Origin: Leifsonia poae
GTDB taxonomy: Bacteria; Actinomycetota; Actinomycetes; Actinomycetales; Microbacteriaceae
Assembly (NCBI RefSeq): GCF_027921845.1
Contig: NZ_BSEN01000001.1
Coordinates: 306,014-370,013, forward strand
Length of the DNA stretch: 64,000 nt
Direction: 5' to 3'
The position numbers were made by a program, and so were the translations under genes. Positions 1 through 10,055 of this stretch are shown one piece after another; position 1 is the first letter of the stretch, and the number at the start of each line of letters is the position of its first letter. The notes beneath the pieces were generated by a model. The model saw only the letters and a list, made by a program, of their open reading frames with translations. It was not told the origin of the DNA and did no database searches.

Positions 1-776
1 ACGATCCCGCCGACCACGATGACCCCGTTGGCCGCTCCGAGCTTGCCGGCTTCGTTGAGCGCGGTGAGCAAGGCGCCGATCGAGACGACGAGCGGGAGGA
101 CGCCCCACCAGTCCATCGTGGTGCCCTCGGACGGCTTCGACTCGACACCCCAGAGGAACACGAGTGCGACGGCGACGGCCGAGACGGCGGCGATGACCCA
201 GAACACCGAGCGGAAGCCGAATGCGGTGGCGAGCCAGCCGCCGGCGATGGCGTCGATGCCGGCGATCCCGCCGTTCACCGCGGTGAGCAGGCCCATGGCC
301 GCTCCGTACTTCTTCGGGTCGGAGATCTCGGCCCGCAGCATGAGCAGGCAGACCGGGACGACAGGCCCGGAGACACCCTGGATGGCGCGGCCGACGTAGA
401 GCATCGGGAGGTTGACGGCGAGAGCCGAGACGATGCTTCCGAGGATCATGACGATGAGCATCCCGGCCAGGATGCGCTTGCGCCCGACGATGTCGCTGAG
501 CCGCGGCAGGAAGAGGGAGAACAGCGCGGCCAGGGTGAAGAACATGGTCTGCGAGAGGCCGACGGAGGCGTCGTCGGTGTTCAGCTCGCGCGCGATGGTG
601 ACGAGCACCGGGCTCAGCATGCTGGCGTTCAGCTGGAAGGCGATGCAGGCGGCGAGGAGGGCGGCGGTCAGGGCGCCGAGGCGAACGGTGGAGCCGGGGG
701 TGCGGCCGGTGCCTGGGGTGCGGCCGGAGCCGGGGGTGCGGCCCGTCTTGTTGCCGGTGGTGTCGACCGTGCTCAT
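1..776 (-). CDS. MFS transporter, N-terminal part (runs off the window)
   Basis: Inner-membrane major facilitator superfamily permease; about 258 N-terminal codons are inside the window and the frame is still open at base 1. Reading from ATG at 776, a cytoplasmic leader holds three GRTPG-type repeats, then hydrophobic segments follow. The loop after TM2 carries the MFS signature (RLSDIVGRKR, about residues 82-91), and several further helices follow. The ATG overlaps the TGA of the upstream nucleoside hydrolase (ATGA), so the two are translationally coupled. The partner suggests uptake of nucleosides or a related compound, which is inference from context. The LacI-type operators at 1768-1802 probably control both genes. 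Confidence 0.85.
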   Translation of the reverse strand, partial: MSTVDTTGNKTGRTPGSGRTPGTGRTPGSTVRLGALTAALLAACIAFQLNASMLSPVLVTIARELNTDDASVGLSQTMFFTLAALFSLFLPRLSDIVGRKRILAGMLIVMILGSIVSALAVNLPMLYVGRAIQGVSGPVVPVCLLMLRAEISDPKKYGAAMGLLTAVNGGIAGIDAIAGGWLATAFGFRSVFWVIAAVSAVAVALVFLWGVESKPSEGTTMDWWGVLPLVVSIGALLTALNEAGKLGAANGVIVVGGI

Positions 777-1720
777 GCTGCGACCTCCCCGATGCGCTCG
801 AGAGCGTCGACGACCAGCGCCCAGAAGCGCTCGTGGTCGAGCTCCGTGGCGGCCCAGGTGGTGCAGTCGTCGGGGGCGGGCGCGCGGAAGTCGGCGACGG
901 TCATCCCGAGCGTGAGGGTGCCGGTGAGCTCGATGTCGATCGGCACCTTGACGGTGCGCACGATGGTCGGGTCGATCACGTAGGCGACGGCGCAGGGGTC
1001 GTGCACGGGCGGCGAGTCGAAGCCCTGGGACTGCTTGTAGGTCGCGCCGAAGAACTCGAGCAGCTCCAGTACGAAGCGCGCGGGTGCGGTATCGACCGCG
1101 GCGATGCGCTCGACGACAGCGGGGGTGGCGAGCGCCTGGTGCGTCAGGTCGAGGCCGACCATGACGACGGGCCAGCTCTCGGTGAAGACGATGTGGGCGG
1201 CCTCAGGGTCGATCTTGATGTTGAACTCGGCGACGGCGCTCCAGTTGCCGGTGTGGTAGCCGCCGCCCATCAGCACGACCTCTTTGACGCGCTCGGCGAT
1301 GCGCGGCTCCTTGCGCACGGCGAGCGCGATGTTCGTCAGCCCGCCGGTGGGAACCAGAGTCACGGTCTTCGGCTCATTGGCCATGATCGTGTCGATGATC
1401 AGGTCGACGGCGTGGCGGTGGTCGAGTTCGAGGGTCGGCTCGGGGAGGACGGGGCCGTCCATCCCGGAATCGCCGTGGATGTCGGGGGCGTTCTCGATCG
1501 TGCGGACCAGCGGACGTGTGGCGCCGGCAGCGAACGGGACCCCCGTGATGCCCGCGATCTCGGCGACCGCGAGCGCGTTGCGCGTGACCTTCGGCAGGGT
1601 CTGGTTGCCCACCACGGTCGTGACCGCGAGGAGTTCGATGTCGGGGTTTCCGTGCGCGAGCAGCATCGCTATCGCGTCATCGTGCCCTGGATCGCAGTCG
1701 AGGATGATCTTCGTGCCCAT
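773..1720 (-). CDS. Nucleoside hydrolase (IU-nucleoside hydrolase family)
   Basis: Predicted cytosolic enzyme of 315 residues that hydrolyses the N-glycosidic bond of ribonucleosides, releasing base and ribose for salvage. The N-terminus carries the calcium- and ribose-binding signature DCDPGHDDA (residues 8-16), and the C-terminal third carries the conserved VHDPC segment. Length matches the family (about 310). A longer frame opens at 1789, but its extra residues are basic and unconserved and would cover the operator, so ATG 1720 just before the conserved strand is chosen. Its stop overlaps the start of the MFS gene. Substrate (purine or pyrimidine) cannot be read from sequence. Confidence 0.88.
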   Translation of the reverse strand: MGTKIILDCDPGHDDAIAMLLAHGNPDIELLAVTTVVGNQTLPKVTRNALAVAEIAGITGVPFAAGATRPLVRTIENAPDIHGDSGMDGPVLPEPTLELDHRHAVDLIIDTIMANEPKTVTLVPTGGLTNIALAVRKEPRIAERVKEVVLMGGGYHTGNWSAVAEFNIKIDPEAAHIVFTESWPVVMVGLDLTHQALATPAVVERIAAVDTAPARFVLELLEFFGATYKQSQGFDSPPVHDPCAVAYVIDPTIVRTVKVPIDIELTGTLTLGMTVADFRAPAPDDCTTWAATELDHERFWALVVDALERIGEVAA

Positions 1721-1767
1721 GAGGCTCCACTTCGTCGGGGGTCGGCCTCGGATGCGGGCCGGCAGAG

Positions 1768-1802
1768 TTAAGCGCTTAATGCCTATCACGTCAAGCGCTT
1801 AA
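1768..1802. promoter_or_regulatory. Twin LacI-type operators between nucleoside hydrolase and LacI regulator
   Basis: TTAAGCGCTTAA at 1768-1779 is a perfect 12-bp palindrome. A second copy with one change, TCAAGCGCTTAA, lies at 1791-1802. Centres are 23 bp apart. A central CG inside an A/T-flanked palindrome is typical of LacI-family sites. They lie between the divergent hydrolase/MFS operon and the LacI-family gene, so local repression of both transcripts is the simple reading. Confidence 0.75.
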
Positions 1803-1925
1803 CCCGAAATCGTCCGTCGTCCGCATCGACGCGTGATCGATTCCAGGATGATTCCCGTTGCTCGAGCCGCGAACCGGCGAACATCCGGGAATCGATGGCG
1901 CCCAGGGGGCCAGTAGCATCGGTAC

Positions 1926-3053
1926 ATGCCCCGCTCCCCTCGCGTGACCGCCGCTCAGGTGGCCGAGCGGGCGGGACTCTCGGTGGCGACCGTTTCCCTG
2001 GTGCTCAACGGGAAGACCGACGGACGCGTGTCGGCGGCGAACATCGATCGCGTGCACGCGGCGGTCGCCGAGCTCGGCTACGTGATCGACCGGGGTGCGA
2101 GCGCCCTGGCGCGCGGCCGCAGCGACCTGATCGTGCTCGTCGCACCCGACCTGTCGAACCCGTTCTTCGGTGCGGTGATCCGGGGCATCGAGGCGGAGCT
2201 GGGGGAACGCTTCCAACTGCTGCTCTCGGTGACGGCGAGCGGCGTGCAGCCGACCGCGGCCGATGTCGGGCGATTCGCGGGCCTGCGACCGGCCGGGCTG
2301 CTCGTGGACGCGCCGTCGGATGCGTTTCTCGCGGAACTCAGCGGCGACGAGCCGTTGGTGTTGCTGGATGCGCCGGACCCACGTGCGGCGGATGCTCGTG
2401 CGGCGGATGCCCGTGACGCGGATGCCCGCGCGTCGGATGCCCGCGATGGGGATGCCCGCGCGTCGGATGCACGTGATGCGGCGACCGGCATCGCGCCGGC
2501 GTACGACGCGGTCAACTACGACATGTCCAACGCCATCGACCAGCTCGTCGCGCACCTCGCCGCGCTCGGCCACAGCAGCATCGGCTACCTCGACAGCACC
2601 ACCGGAACGACGACCTTCGACCTGCGGCGCGAGCAGCTCGTCGAGGCGGCGACCGCGCGCGGGCTGACGGTGAACGCACCGGATGCGGCCCGCAGCGTGA
2701 TCGAGATGGGGGCAGCGGCGTCCGCATTCGCCGCCGCGTGGCCCACCCTGAACGCGGCGGGCGTGACGGCGGTGGTCTGCGCCACCGACACCCACGCCTA
2801 CGGAGCCCTCGAGGCGGCGCGGTCCCTCGGGCTGTCCGTTCCAAGCGACCTGGCGATCACCGGGTTCGACGATCTGCCGTACTCGCGGGTCACGTCTCCG
2901 TCGCTGACGACGGTCCGGCTGCCGGGAGAGCCGCTCGGACGCGCCGCCGCCCGACGGCTGCTGGCGCAGATCGACGGCACGGATGCCGCATCCGGCGACC
3001 CCGCGCTCGTCGCGACGCTCGTGGTGCGCGGCTCCACCGACCCGGAGGCGTGA
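1926..3053 (+). CDS. LacI-family transcriptional regulator
   Basis: DNA-binding repressor of 375 residues. Residues 6-50 form the LacI helix-turn-helix (QVAERAGLSVATVSLVLNGK and the following hinge helix). The rest is the periplasmic-binding-protein-like sensor, recognisable by LVAPDLSNPFFGAVIRGIE and, late, ITGFDDLPYSRVTSPSLTTV. ATG 1926 directly precedes the HTH. It diverges from the nucleoside hydrolase/MFS operon with twin operators between them, so the effector may be a nucleoside or ribose (inference). It is about 35 residues longer than usual because of a low-complexity pentapeptide repeat at residues 151-188. Confidence 0.9.
   Translation: MPRSPRVTAAQVAERAGLSVATVSLVLNGKTDGRVSAANIDRVHAAVAELGYVIDRGASALARGRSDLIVLVAPDLSNPFFGAVIRGIEAELGERFQLLLSVTASGVQPTAADVGRFAGLRPAGLLVDAPSDAFLAELSGDEPLVLLDAPDPRAADARAADARDADARASDARDGDARASDARDAATGIAPAYDAVNYDMSNAIDQLVAHLAALGHSSIGYLDSTTGTTTFDLRREQLVEAATARGLTVNAPDAARSVIEMGAAASAFAAAWPTLNAAGVTAVVCATDTHAYGALEAARSLGLSVPSDLAITGFDDLPYSRVTSPSLTTVRLPGEPLGRAAARRLLAQIDGTDAASGDPALVATLVVRGSTDPEA
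2376..2489 (+). repeat. In-frame 15-bp repeat coding (A/S/G)DAR(A/D) pentapeptides inside the LacI regulator
   Basis: About seven degenerate 15-bp units of the type gcggatgcccgtgac encode ADAR/SDAR/GDAR pentapeptides at residues 151-188 of the regulator, where LacI proteins normally have a short loop. It looks like slipped-strand expansion. Reading frame is preserved for any copy number. Confidence 0.8.
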
Positions 3054-3058
3054 GCCCG

Positions 3059-3159
3059 GCTGATTCGCCGTGTCGGCGGCTGGTCCGTCATGTCGGCGGC
3101 TGCTTCGCCGTGTCGGCGGCTGACTTGTCGTGTTCGGCGGCCGGCTTGTCGTGTCGGCG
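3059..3159. repeat. Five-copy 20-bp tandem repeat upstream of hydrolase
   Basis: Five successive units of the form gctg-N6-cgtgtcggcg start at 3059, 3079, 3099, 3119 and 3140. All are 20 bp except the fourth, which is 21 bp. They fill almost the whole gap between the LacI gene and the hydrolase. They are followed at 3163-3174 by GACCCTAGGGTC, a perfect 12-bp palindrome ending 5 bp before the hydrolase ATG. The palindrome is operator-like. The tandem units have no evident function. Confidence 0.75.
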
Positions 3160-3179
3160 GCTGACCCTAGGGTCGTGCC

Positions 3180-3881
3180 ATGGATATCGTTCTCGTTCCC
3201 GGTTTCTGGCTCGGCGCATCTTCATGGGACGAGGTGACGCCGACGCTGGTCGAGGCCGGCCACCGCGTCCATCCCCTCACCCTCCCCGGACTCGAAGCGG
3301 TCGACGCCCCGCGCGCCGGCATCGGGCTCCGCGATCACATCGACGCCGTGGTGGCGGCGGTCGACGCGATCGATGGACCGGTCGCCCTCGTCGGCCACTC
3401 GGGCGGCGGAGCGATCATCCACGGCGCCATCGACGAGCGTCCCGACCGGGTGGTGCGCTCGATCTACGTGGACAGCGCTCCCCTCGGCGAAGGCGGCGTG
3501 ATCAACGACGAGCTGCCCGTGGTCGGCGACGAGGTGCCGCTTCCCGCCTGGGAGGTGTTCGACGACGAAGACCTGGTCGACCTCGACGACGACCTGCGCG
3601 CCCAGTTCCGCGCCCGTGCCATCGCCGAGCCGCGCCGCGTGACGAGCGATCCCATCCACCTGCACGACGAGCGCCGCTACGACGTGCCGGCGACCGTGAT
3701 CGCCTGCGAGTTCCCGACCGAGCAGCTGCGCGGCTGGCTCGACGCGGGCCTGCCCTTCGTCGCCGAGCTCTCCCGGATGCGCGACGTCGAGCTGGTCGAC
3801 CTGCCGACCGGGCACTGGCCGCAGTTCACGAAGCCGGCCGAGCTCGGCGAGGCGATCCGCCGCGCCGTCGACCGCGCCTAG
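3180..3881 (+). CDS. Alpha/beta-fold hydrolase
   Basis: Predicted soluble esterase/lipase-like enzyme of 233 residues with no signal peptide. The oxyanion loop is HG-like (VLVPGFWLG, residues 4-12). The nucleophile elbow is GHSGGG, with Ser near residue 75. A late acidic residue and the His in PTGHWPQF (about residue 217) complete the expected triad. The first ATG after the tandem repeat is used. It appears monocistronic, followed by a long repeat-filled gap. Short RsbQ/EstA-like hydrolases look like this; substrate unknown. Confidence 0.85.
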   Translation: MDIVLVPGFWLGASSWDEVTPTLVEAGHRVHPLTLPGLEAVDAPRAGIGLRDHIDAVVAAVDAIDGPVALVGHSGGGAIIHGAIDERPDRVVRSIYVDSAPLGEGGVINDELPVVGDEVPLPAWEVFDDEDLVDLDDDLRAQFRARAIAEPRRVTSDPIHLHDERRYDVPATVIACEFPTEQLRGWLDAGLPFVAELSRMRDVELVDLPTGHWPQFTKPAELGEAIRRAVDRA

Positions 3882-3940
3882 CGCGCCCCGCCCGCCGAGC
3901 GCGCCCCGCCCGCCCGCCGCGCGACCCATCCCGCCGAGGG

Positions 3941-4419
3941 GTGCCGAATGTCGCTCAAACACACCGTTTGAGCGACATTTCGCACCGTTCGACGCGCACG
4001 CCTGCGCGCCCTACGCGACGCGGGGCAACTCTCGCCAGACGCGCCGTCGACTTGCGCGAAAAGCGCGGTTCGACCCCCGGCGAACCGCACTTTTGCCGCA
4101 ACTCGATCCCGCGCAGCCCCCGCGGTGGCCCCGCGGTGGCCCCGCGGTGGCCCCGCGGTGGCGAGAGGTGCCGAATGTCGCTCAAACGGGCCGTTTGAGC
4201 GACATATCGCACCCCTCGCGCGCACGTCTGCGCGCGCCTTTGCGCGACGCGGGGTAACTCTCGCCAGACGCGCCATCGACTTGCGCGAAAGGTGCGGTTC
4301 GACCCCCGGCGAACCGCCCTTTTGCCGCAACTCGACCCCGCGCAGCCCCCACGGTGGCCCCCGGCGCGGCGAGAGGTGCCGAATGTCGCTCAAACAGGCC
4401 GTTGAGCGACATATCGCAC
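3941..4419. repeat. Composite palindromic repeat array (three hairpins, two spacer copies)
   Basis: No gene lies between 3882 and 4516. Three near-identical palindromes, arms GTGCCGAATGTCGCTCAAAC and its approximate complement, lie at 3941-3985, 4168-4212 and 4376-4419. The last has lost one T in its right arm. Between them are two diverged copies of a spacer of about 180 bp. Each copy holds a further hairpin with stem GCGGTTCG/CGAACCGC flanked by A-rich/T-rich arms (4059-4094 and near 4287-4324). An 11-bp CCGCGGTGGCC run is repeated four times around 4120-4163. The GTGCCGAATGT arm recurs in the palindrome at 11989-12049. Confidence 0.85.
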
Positions 4420-4474
4420 CGCTCGGCGAACGACTCCGCGCACGCAGGAATAAACACACCGCCCGTTTGTTGAA

Positions 4475-4495
4475 CTTGAGTGTTCACGACTCAAC
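4475..4495 (+). promoter_or_regulatory. HAIR-type operator (HspR binding site) upstream of clp gene
   Basis: CTTGAGT-N7-ACTCAAC at 4475-4495 matches the established HspR-associated inverted repeat CTTGAGT-N7-ACTCAAG at all but the last base. It lies 22 bp before the GTG start of the Clp ATPase, where HspR represses dnaK and clpB genes in actinobacteria. Heat induction of the Clp gene is therefore expected. Confidence 0.8.
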
Positions 4496-4516
4496 TTTCA
4501 AGAAACAGGAGATTTC

Positions 4517-7084
<2,568 letters not shown>

Positions 7085-7204
7085 TCCGCGCGGTCTCACC
7101 AGCAACGCGCCCCCGCTCGAGAGGGCACTGAGCACCACCGATAGAGCGGCGGTCCGGACATCCCGGACCTCCGCTTCGTCGTCTCCGGATGCCCGCGGGG
7201 CCCG

Positions 7205-7792
7205 TCACGCCTCGACGGCGCCTGCGACGGCGATCACCGTCCGCTCCAGGAACGCCGCGATTTCCTCCGACACGAGATCGGTGTCGATCGCGCTCTCGAC
7301 GAGAGCCTCCTCGGCGAACGCCACCCACGAGCGCAGCGCGATCCGGAGCATCACCGTGTCGGCGGCGCCCAGCTCGAGGAACACCGCGACCACCCGCTCC
7401 GCCTGCAGCTCGCGCGCCTGCTCGACGACCTCCCGCACCTCGAGGTCGCCGCTGGCCACACCGCGCACCAACGAGTAGAACGTGCCGCGGTGGTCGCGCA
7501 CGAACTGCACGATGCGGTTAAGCGTGTCGCGCAGGCGGTCGAGCGGCGCGAGATCCGCGAGGGGCTCGGTGGCTCGCAGCATGCTGTCGCGGGCGGTGCG
7601 CACGACCTCGCGGTGCAGCCCCTGCTTCGACCCGAAGTAGTGGAAGAGCAGTCCGCGTGACACTCCTGCCTCGGCGGAGAGGCCCTCGATCGTGAGCTCG
7701 TCGAGGGGATGCTCGGCCAGCGCGGCCACCCCGAGCGCGACGAGCTGCGCCCGGCGTTCGTCGGGGGTCAAGCGGGTGCGCCGATCCTCCAT
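7205..7792 (-). CDS. TetR/AcrR-family regulator
   Basis: Predicted repressor of 195 residues. The N-terminal HTH is clear (LTIEGLSAEAGVSRGLLFHYFGSK, split about residues 33-56), followed by an all-helical ligand domain. It converges with the Clp gene and diverges from the DUF6230/DUF6114 operon. A TATTGAC-N5-GTCAATA palindrome at 8015-8033 in that operon's promoter is its likely operator. GGTCCGG/CCGGACC at 7151-7169 could form a hairpin in the convergent gap with clp. Confidence 0.88.
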   Translation of the reverse strand: MEDRRTRLTPDERRAQLVALGVAALAEHPLDELTIEGLSAEAGVSRGLLFHYFGSKQGLHREVVRTARDSMLRATEPLADLAPLDRLRDTLNRIVQFVRDHRGTFYSLVRGVASGDLEVREVVEQARELQAERVVAVFLELGAADTVMLRIALRSWVAFAEEALVESAIDTDLVSEEIAAFLERTVIAVAGAVEA

Positions 7793-7892
7793 GCAGCGAG
7801 CCTACCGGCGAGGTCGGGGGCGGGGCCGGGCCGGCGAGGCGGACGGGGCGGGACCGCGGGCATTCGCGCGACTACGACGGGGTCGACGGCCG

Positions 7893-7979
7893 CACAACTC
7901 CGGAACTCTGGGGCGAGGGGCGCCGAGCATCCGGAGTTGTGGGCTGCCGGCCGGCGTGGCGTTCCAGAGTTCCGGAGTT
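7893..7979. repeat. Nested inverted repeats with AACTCCGGA arms
   Basis: AACTCCGGAACTCTGG (7896-7911) and its exact complement CCAGAGTTCCGGAGTT (7964-7979) form a long-range inverted repeat. A third element, CCGGAGTTGTG at 7931-7941, is the complement of CACAACTCCGG at 7893-7903, so two mutually exclusive hairpins are possible. It lies in the 330-bp gap between the TetR gene and the DUF6230 operon. The rest of that gap holds the promoter at about 8015-8044. Confidence 0.7.
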
Positions 7980-8014
7980 ATGACGGCCCCTCCGAGCGCC
8001 GGCCGACCCCGCGC

Positions 8015-8044
8015 TATTGACATCTCGTCAATAACGCATAGTCT
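8015..8044 (+). promoter_or_regulatory. Promoter with overlapping TetR-type operator before DUF6230 operon
   Basis: TTGACA (8017-8022) is followed after 16 bp by TAGTCT (8039-8044), a plausible promoter. TATTGAC-N5-GTCAATA (8015-8033) covers the -35. The divergent TetR regulator is the likely ligand. An RBS (GAGGAGG, about 8112-8118) precedes ATG 8123. Confidence 0.6.
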
Positions 8045-8122
8045 CCTGTGTGGGCTTTCGGCTTGTCACCCGGATGGGGGTGAGCCGCCCTCATTGTTCG
8101 AACGGTAGATCGAGGAGGATCT

Positions 8123-8719
8123 ATGAAGTTCCGCAAGCTCACCGGCTCGCACGCTGGCCGCATCGTTCTCGCCGCCGTGCCCGTCGCGGTCGTTTCGACC
8201 GTGCTGATGGCCGGCGTCGCCAACGGTGCCGTGCCCGTGTCGTTCTCGGTGTCGGGCAGCCAGTTCCAGATCAGCGCCTCCCAGCTCGACGGCACCGGAT
8301 TCTCGCAGTACGCCGGCGTCGCCCCCGACACCGCCGGCAAGAACCACCAGGTGGCGATCGCGAACATCGGCTCGGCCAAGCTCGCCGACCTCTGCCAGTC
8401 GGTGATCACCGACACCCCGATGGGCAAGGTCGGGATGCTGATCACGGCCGGAGGAGGCGGAGCCCCGGCGACGGCGACCGACCTGCAGATCGGCATGACC
8501 GACCTCAAGGGCGACGCGACGTTCAACAACATCCGGATCGGCGTCGACGCGTCCACGGTGAACACCAAGGCCAAGGGCAGCGCGGGCGACTTCGCCCAGG
8601 ACGCCGACTCGGTCTCGATCAAGGGCGTGCAGCAGACCGCGTGGAGCACCCAAGCGTCGGTCTTCAACCTGACCGGGATGCACGTGCAGCTGACGGACGG
8701 ATCCAAGGGATGCTTCTGA
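8123..8719 (+). CDS. DUF6230-family exported protein
   Basis: Uncharacterised 198-residue protein. A basic start and hydrophobic segment (about residues 14-36, IVLAAVPVAVVSTVLMAG) ending AxANGA act as a signal peptide or anchor. The rest is a beta-rich domain (SFSVSGSQFQISASQLDG). The two cysteines that could pair are in LADLCQSV and the C-terminal KGCF. It heads a three-gene operon with the DUF6114 gene and a secreted Pro/Thr-rich protein. The same DUF6230-DUF6114 pairing is known from streptomycetes. Function unknown; a cell-envelope role is inferred. Confidence 0.8.
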   Translation: MKFRKLTGSHAGRIVLAAVPVAVVSTVLMAGVANGAVPVSFSVSGSQFQISASQLDGTGFSQYAGVAPDTAGKNHQVAIANIGSAKLADLCQSVITDTPMGKVGMLITAGGGGAPATATDLQIGMTDLKGDATFNNIRIGVDASTVNTKAKGSAGDFAQDADSVSIKGVQQTAWSTQASVFNLTGMHVQLTDGSKGCF

Positions 8720-9258
8720 CGGACGAGCCGCGGCGCAACGTGAAGCGAGGCGTGAACCGAGACGAGAAGGACCGGAACGTGCATCCGGGAGCGTGGGCGC
8801 GGTTCGCGGCCTGGCGACGCGGTCGACCGTTCGTCGGCGGACTGCTGACGGCACTCGGCGGCATCGAGATGTTCTTCTCGGGCCAGCTCGACATCGGCAA
8901 GATCCACGTGCAGCTCGGCATCGAGGGACTGCAGGCGACGATCATTCCGGTGCTGCTGGTTCTGCTGGGCATCCTGGCGGTGGCGATGCCGGTGCACCGC
9001 ATCTTCTACGGCGTGATCGCGCTGGCCGTGGCGGTCTACTCGCTGATCGGCGTGAACCTCGGCGGCTTCTTCATCGGGATGCTGCTGTCGACGATCGGCG
9101 GGATCATGGTCGTGGCGTGGATGCCGAAGACGGTGGTGGCGGCTGAGCCTAAGACCACGTCCGCGCAGACGGAGACGGAGACGGAGACGGAGACGGAGAC
9201 GGAGCCGGAGCCGGAACCCGAGCTGCAGCCCGACCGCGAGCCCGGGAGGGACCTCTGA
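8710..9258 (+). CDS. DUF6114-family membrane protein
   Basis: About 182 residues from ATG 8710, which overlaps the end of the preceding gene by 10 bp; GTG codons at 8740 and 8779 are alternatives. RRGRPFVGGLLTALGGIEMFF begins a four-helix membrane domain (about residues 40-135) typical of DUF6114. The C-terminal cytoplasmic tail is six (ET) units then EPEPEPE, encoded by a hexanucleotide repeat at 9169-9204. It is the middle gene of the operon. No catalytic motif is seen; it may anchor or export its neighbours. Confidence 0.8.
   Translation: MLLTDEPRRNVKRGVNRDEKDRNVHPGAWARFAAWRRGRPFVGGLLTALGGIEMFFSGQLDIGKIHVQLGIEGLQATIIPVLLVLLGILAVAMPVHRIFYGVIALAVAVYSLIGVNLGGFFIGMLLSTIGGIMVVAWMPKTVVAAEPKTTSAQTETETETETETEPEPEPELQPDREPGRDL
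9169..9216 (+). repeat. Hexanucleotide microsatellite (ACGGAG)6 plus (CCGGAG)2
   Basis: Six perfect ACGGAG units (9169-9204) and two CCGGAG units (9205-9216) encode Thr-Glu then Pro-Glu repeats in the tail of the DUF6114 protein. Copy number changes would keep frame. Confidence 0.9.
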
Positions 9259-9995
9259 CCGCCCCCGGCCGCCGGCGCCGGGCGGCGGCAGCGCGCATCG
9301 GCGGCGCTGCGCTCATCGCCGTCGGCCTCTGCGGCCTCGGCGTCGCGGCCGTCCCCACGGCGGTCCCGGCCGACCTGTGCATCCCGCTCTTCATGTCGTG
9401 CGGCACACCGTCGCCCACGCCGACGCCCACTCCCACGCCGACCCACTCTGGACTCCCGCTGCCGATCGCCCCTGTCCCGACCATCCCCCTGCCGGGCGGC
9501 GGTTCCTCGACCGGCACGCCGACCCCCGGCGCCACCACCGCACCGACGGCTCCCCCGGTCGCACCGAAACCGGATGCCGGATCACCGACCTTCACGCTGC
9601 CCGCCGCCCAGCTCACCGGCAGCTCGATCTCGTTCGCGGGCATCCCGACCGTCAGCGTCGTGAAGGTCCCCCTCGCGAACGGTATGACGACGCCCGTGCT
9701 CAAACTCACGGCGGACGACATCGTGATCACCGACTTCCATCTCAACGTCCGCAAGGCGACAGGGCCGCAGCTGCTGACCGACGCCGGTCGCATGGAACTC
9801 CGCGGTCACGTCCAGGTCTACGTCGACTCGGTGACGGCCGTGCTCGGCGACGGCACGCCCCTCACCCTCGGCGCCGACACTCCCCCGCCCGACGGGAAGG
9901 TCCCCGCGGCGCTGCTGCGCGTGCATCTCGGACTCGTCGGCGTGACGGCCGACCAGATCACGCTGATCCCGTCGAACCAGGTGCTGACGGAGTAG
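9255..9995 (+). CDS. Secreted Pro/Thr-rich protein, third gene of DUF6230 operon; apparent CTG start
   Basis: About 246 residues. The first conventional start in frame (ATG 9393) would leave out an obvious signal peptide. The frame is open upstream to CTG 9255, preceded by GGGAGGG (9244-9250) and overlapping the previous stop (CTGA). From there the protein has a basic start, a hydrophobic stretch (IGGAALIAVGLCGLGVAAV, residues 15-33), a TPTPT-rich linker and a folded domain beginning FTLPAAQLTGSSISF that resembles the DUF6230 domain. No ATG, GTG or TTG was found in frame earlier. Exported function is inferred, ligand unknown. Confidence 0.65.
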   Translation: MTAPGRRRRAAAARIGGAALIAVGLCGLGVAAVPTAVPADLCIPLFMSCGTPSPTPTPTPTPTHSGLPLPIAPVPTIPLPGGGSSTGTPTPGATTAPTAPPVAPKPDAGSPTFTLPAAQLTGSSISFAGIPTVSVVKVPLANGMTTPVLKLTADDIVITDFHLNVRKATGPQLLTDAGRMELRGHVQVYVDSVTAVLGDGTPLTLGADTPPPDGKVPAALLRVHLGLVGVTADQITLIPSNQVLTE

Positions 9996-10055
9996 CGGCA
10001 CACCTAACCGCACACGTAGCCGCGCACCGCACCCGGCACTCGCTAAGGTTGGCCC

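Noticed and set aside
833-1771. Long plus-strand open frame opposite the nucleoside hydrolase
   Set aside because: High-GC antisense shadow; the minus strand encodes a clear DCDPGHDDA enzyme.
2738-4198. 486-codon plus-strand frame running through LacI, the repeats and the hydrolase
   Set aside because: Arg/Pro-rich, out of frame with two genes with recognised motifs, and it crosses tandem repeats.
3941-4419. CRISPR array
   Set aside because: Only three palindromes, and the spacers are copies of each other rather than unique.
3878-4459. Minus-strand ORFs with repeated RHLSPP/GGSPGVEP text
   Set aside because: They are translations of the palindromic repeat copies, not proteins.
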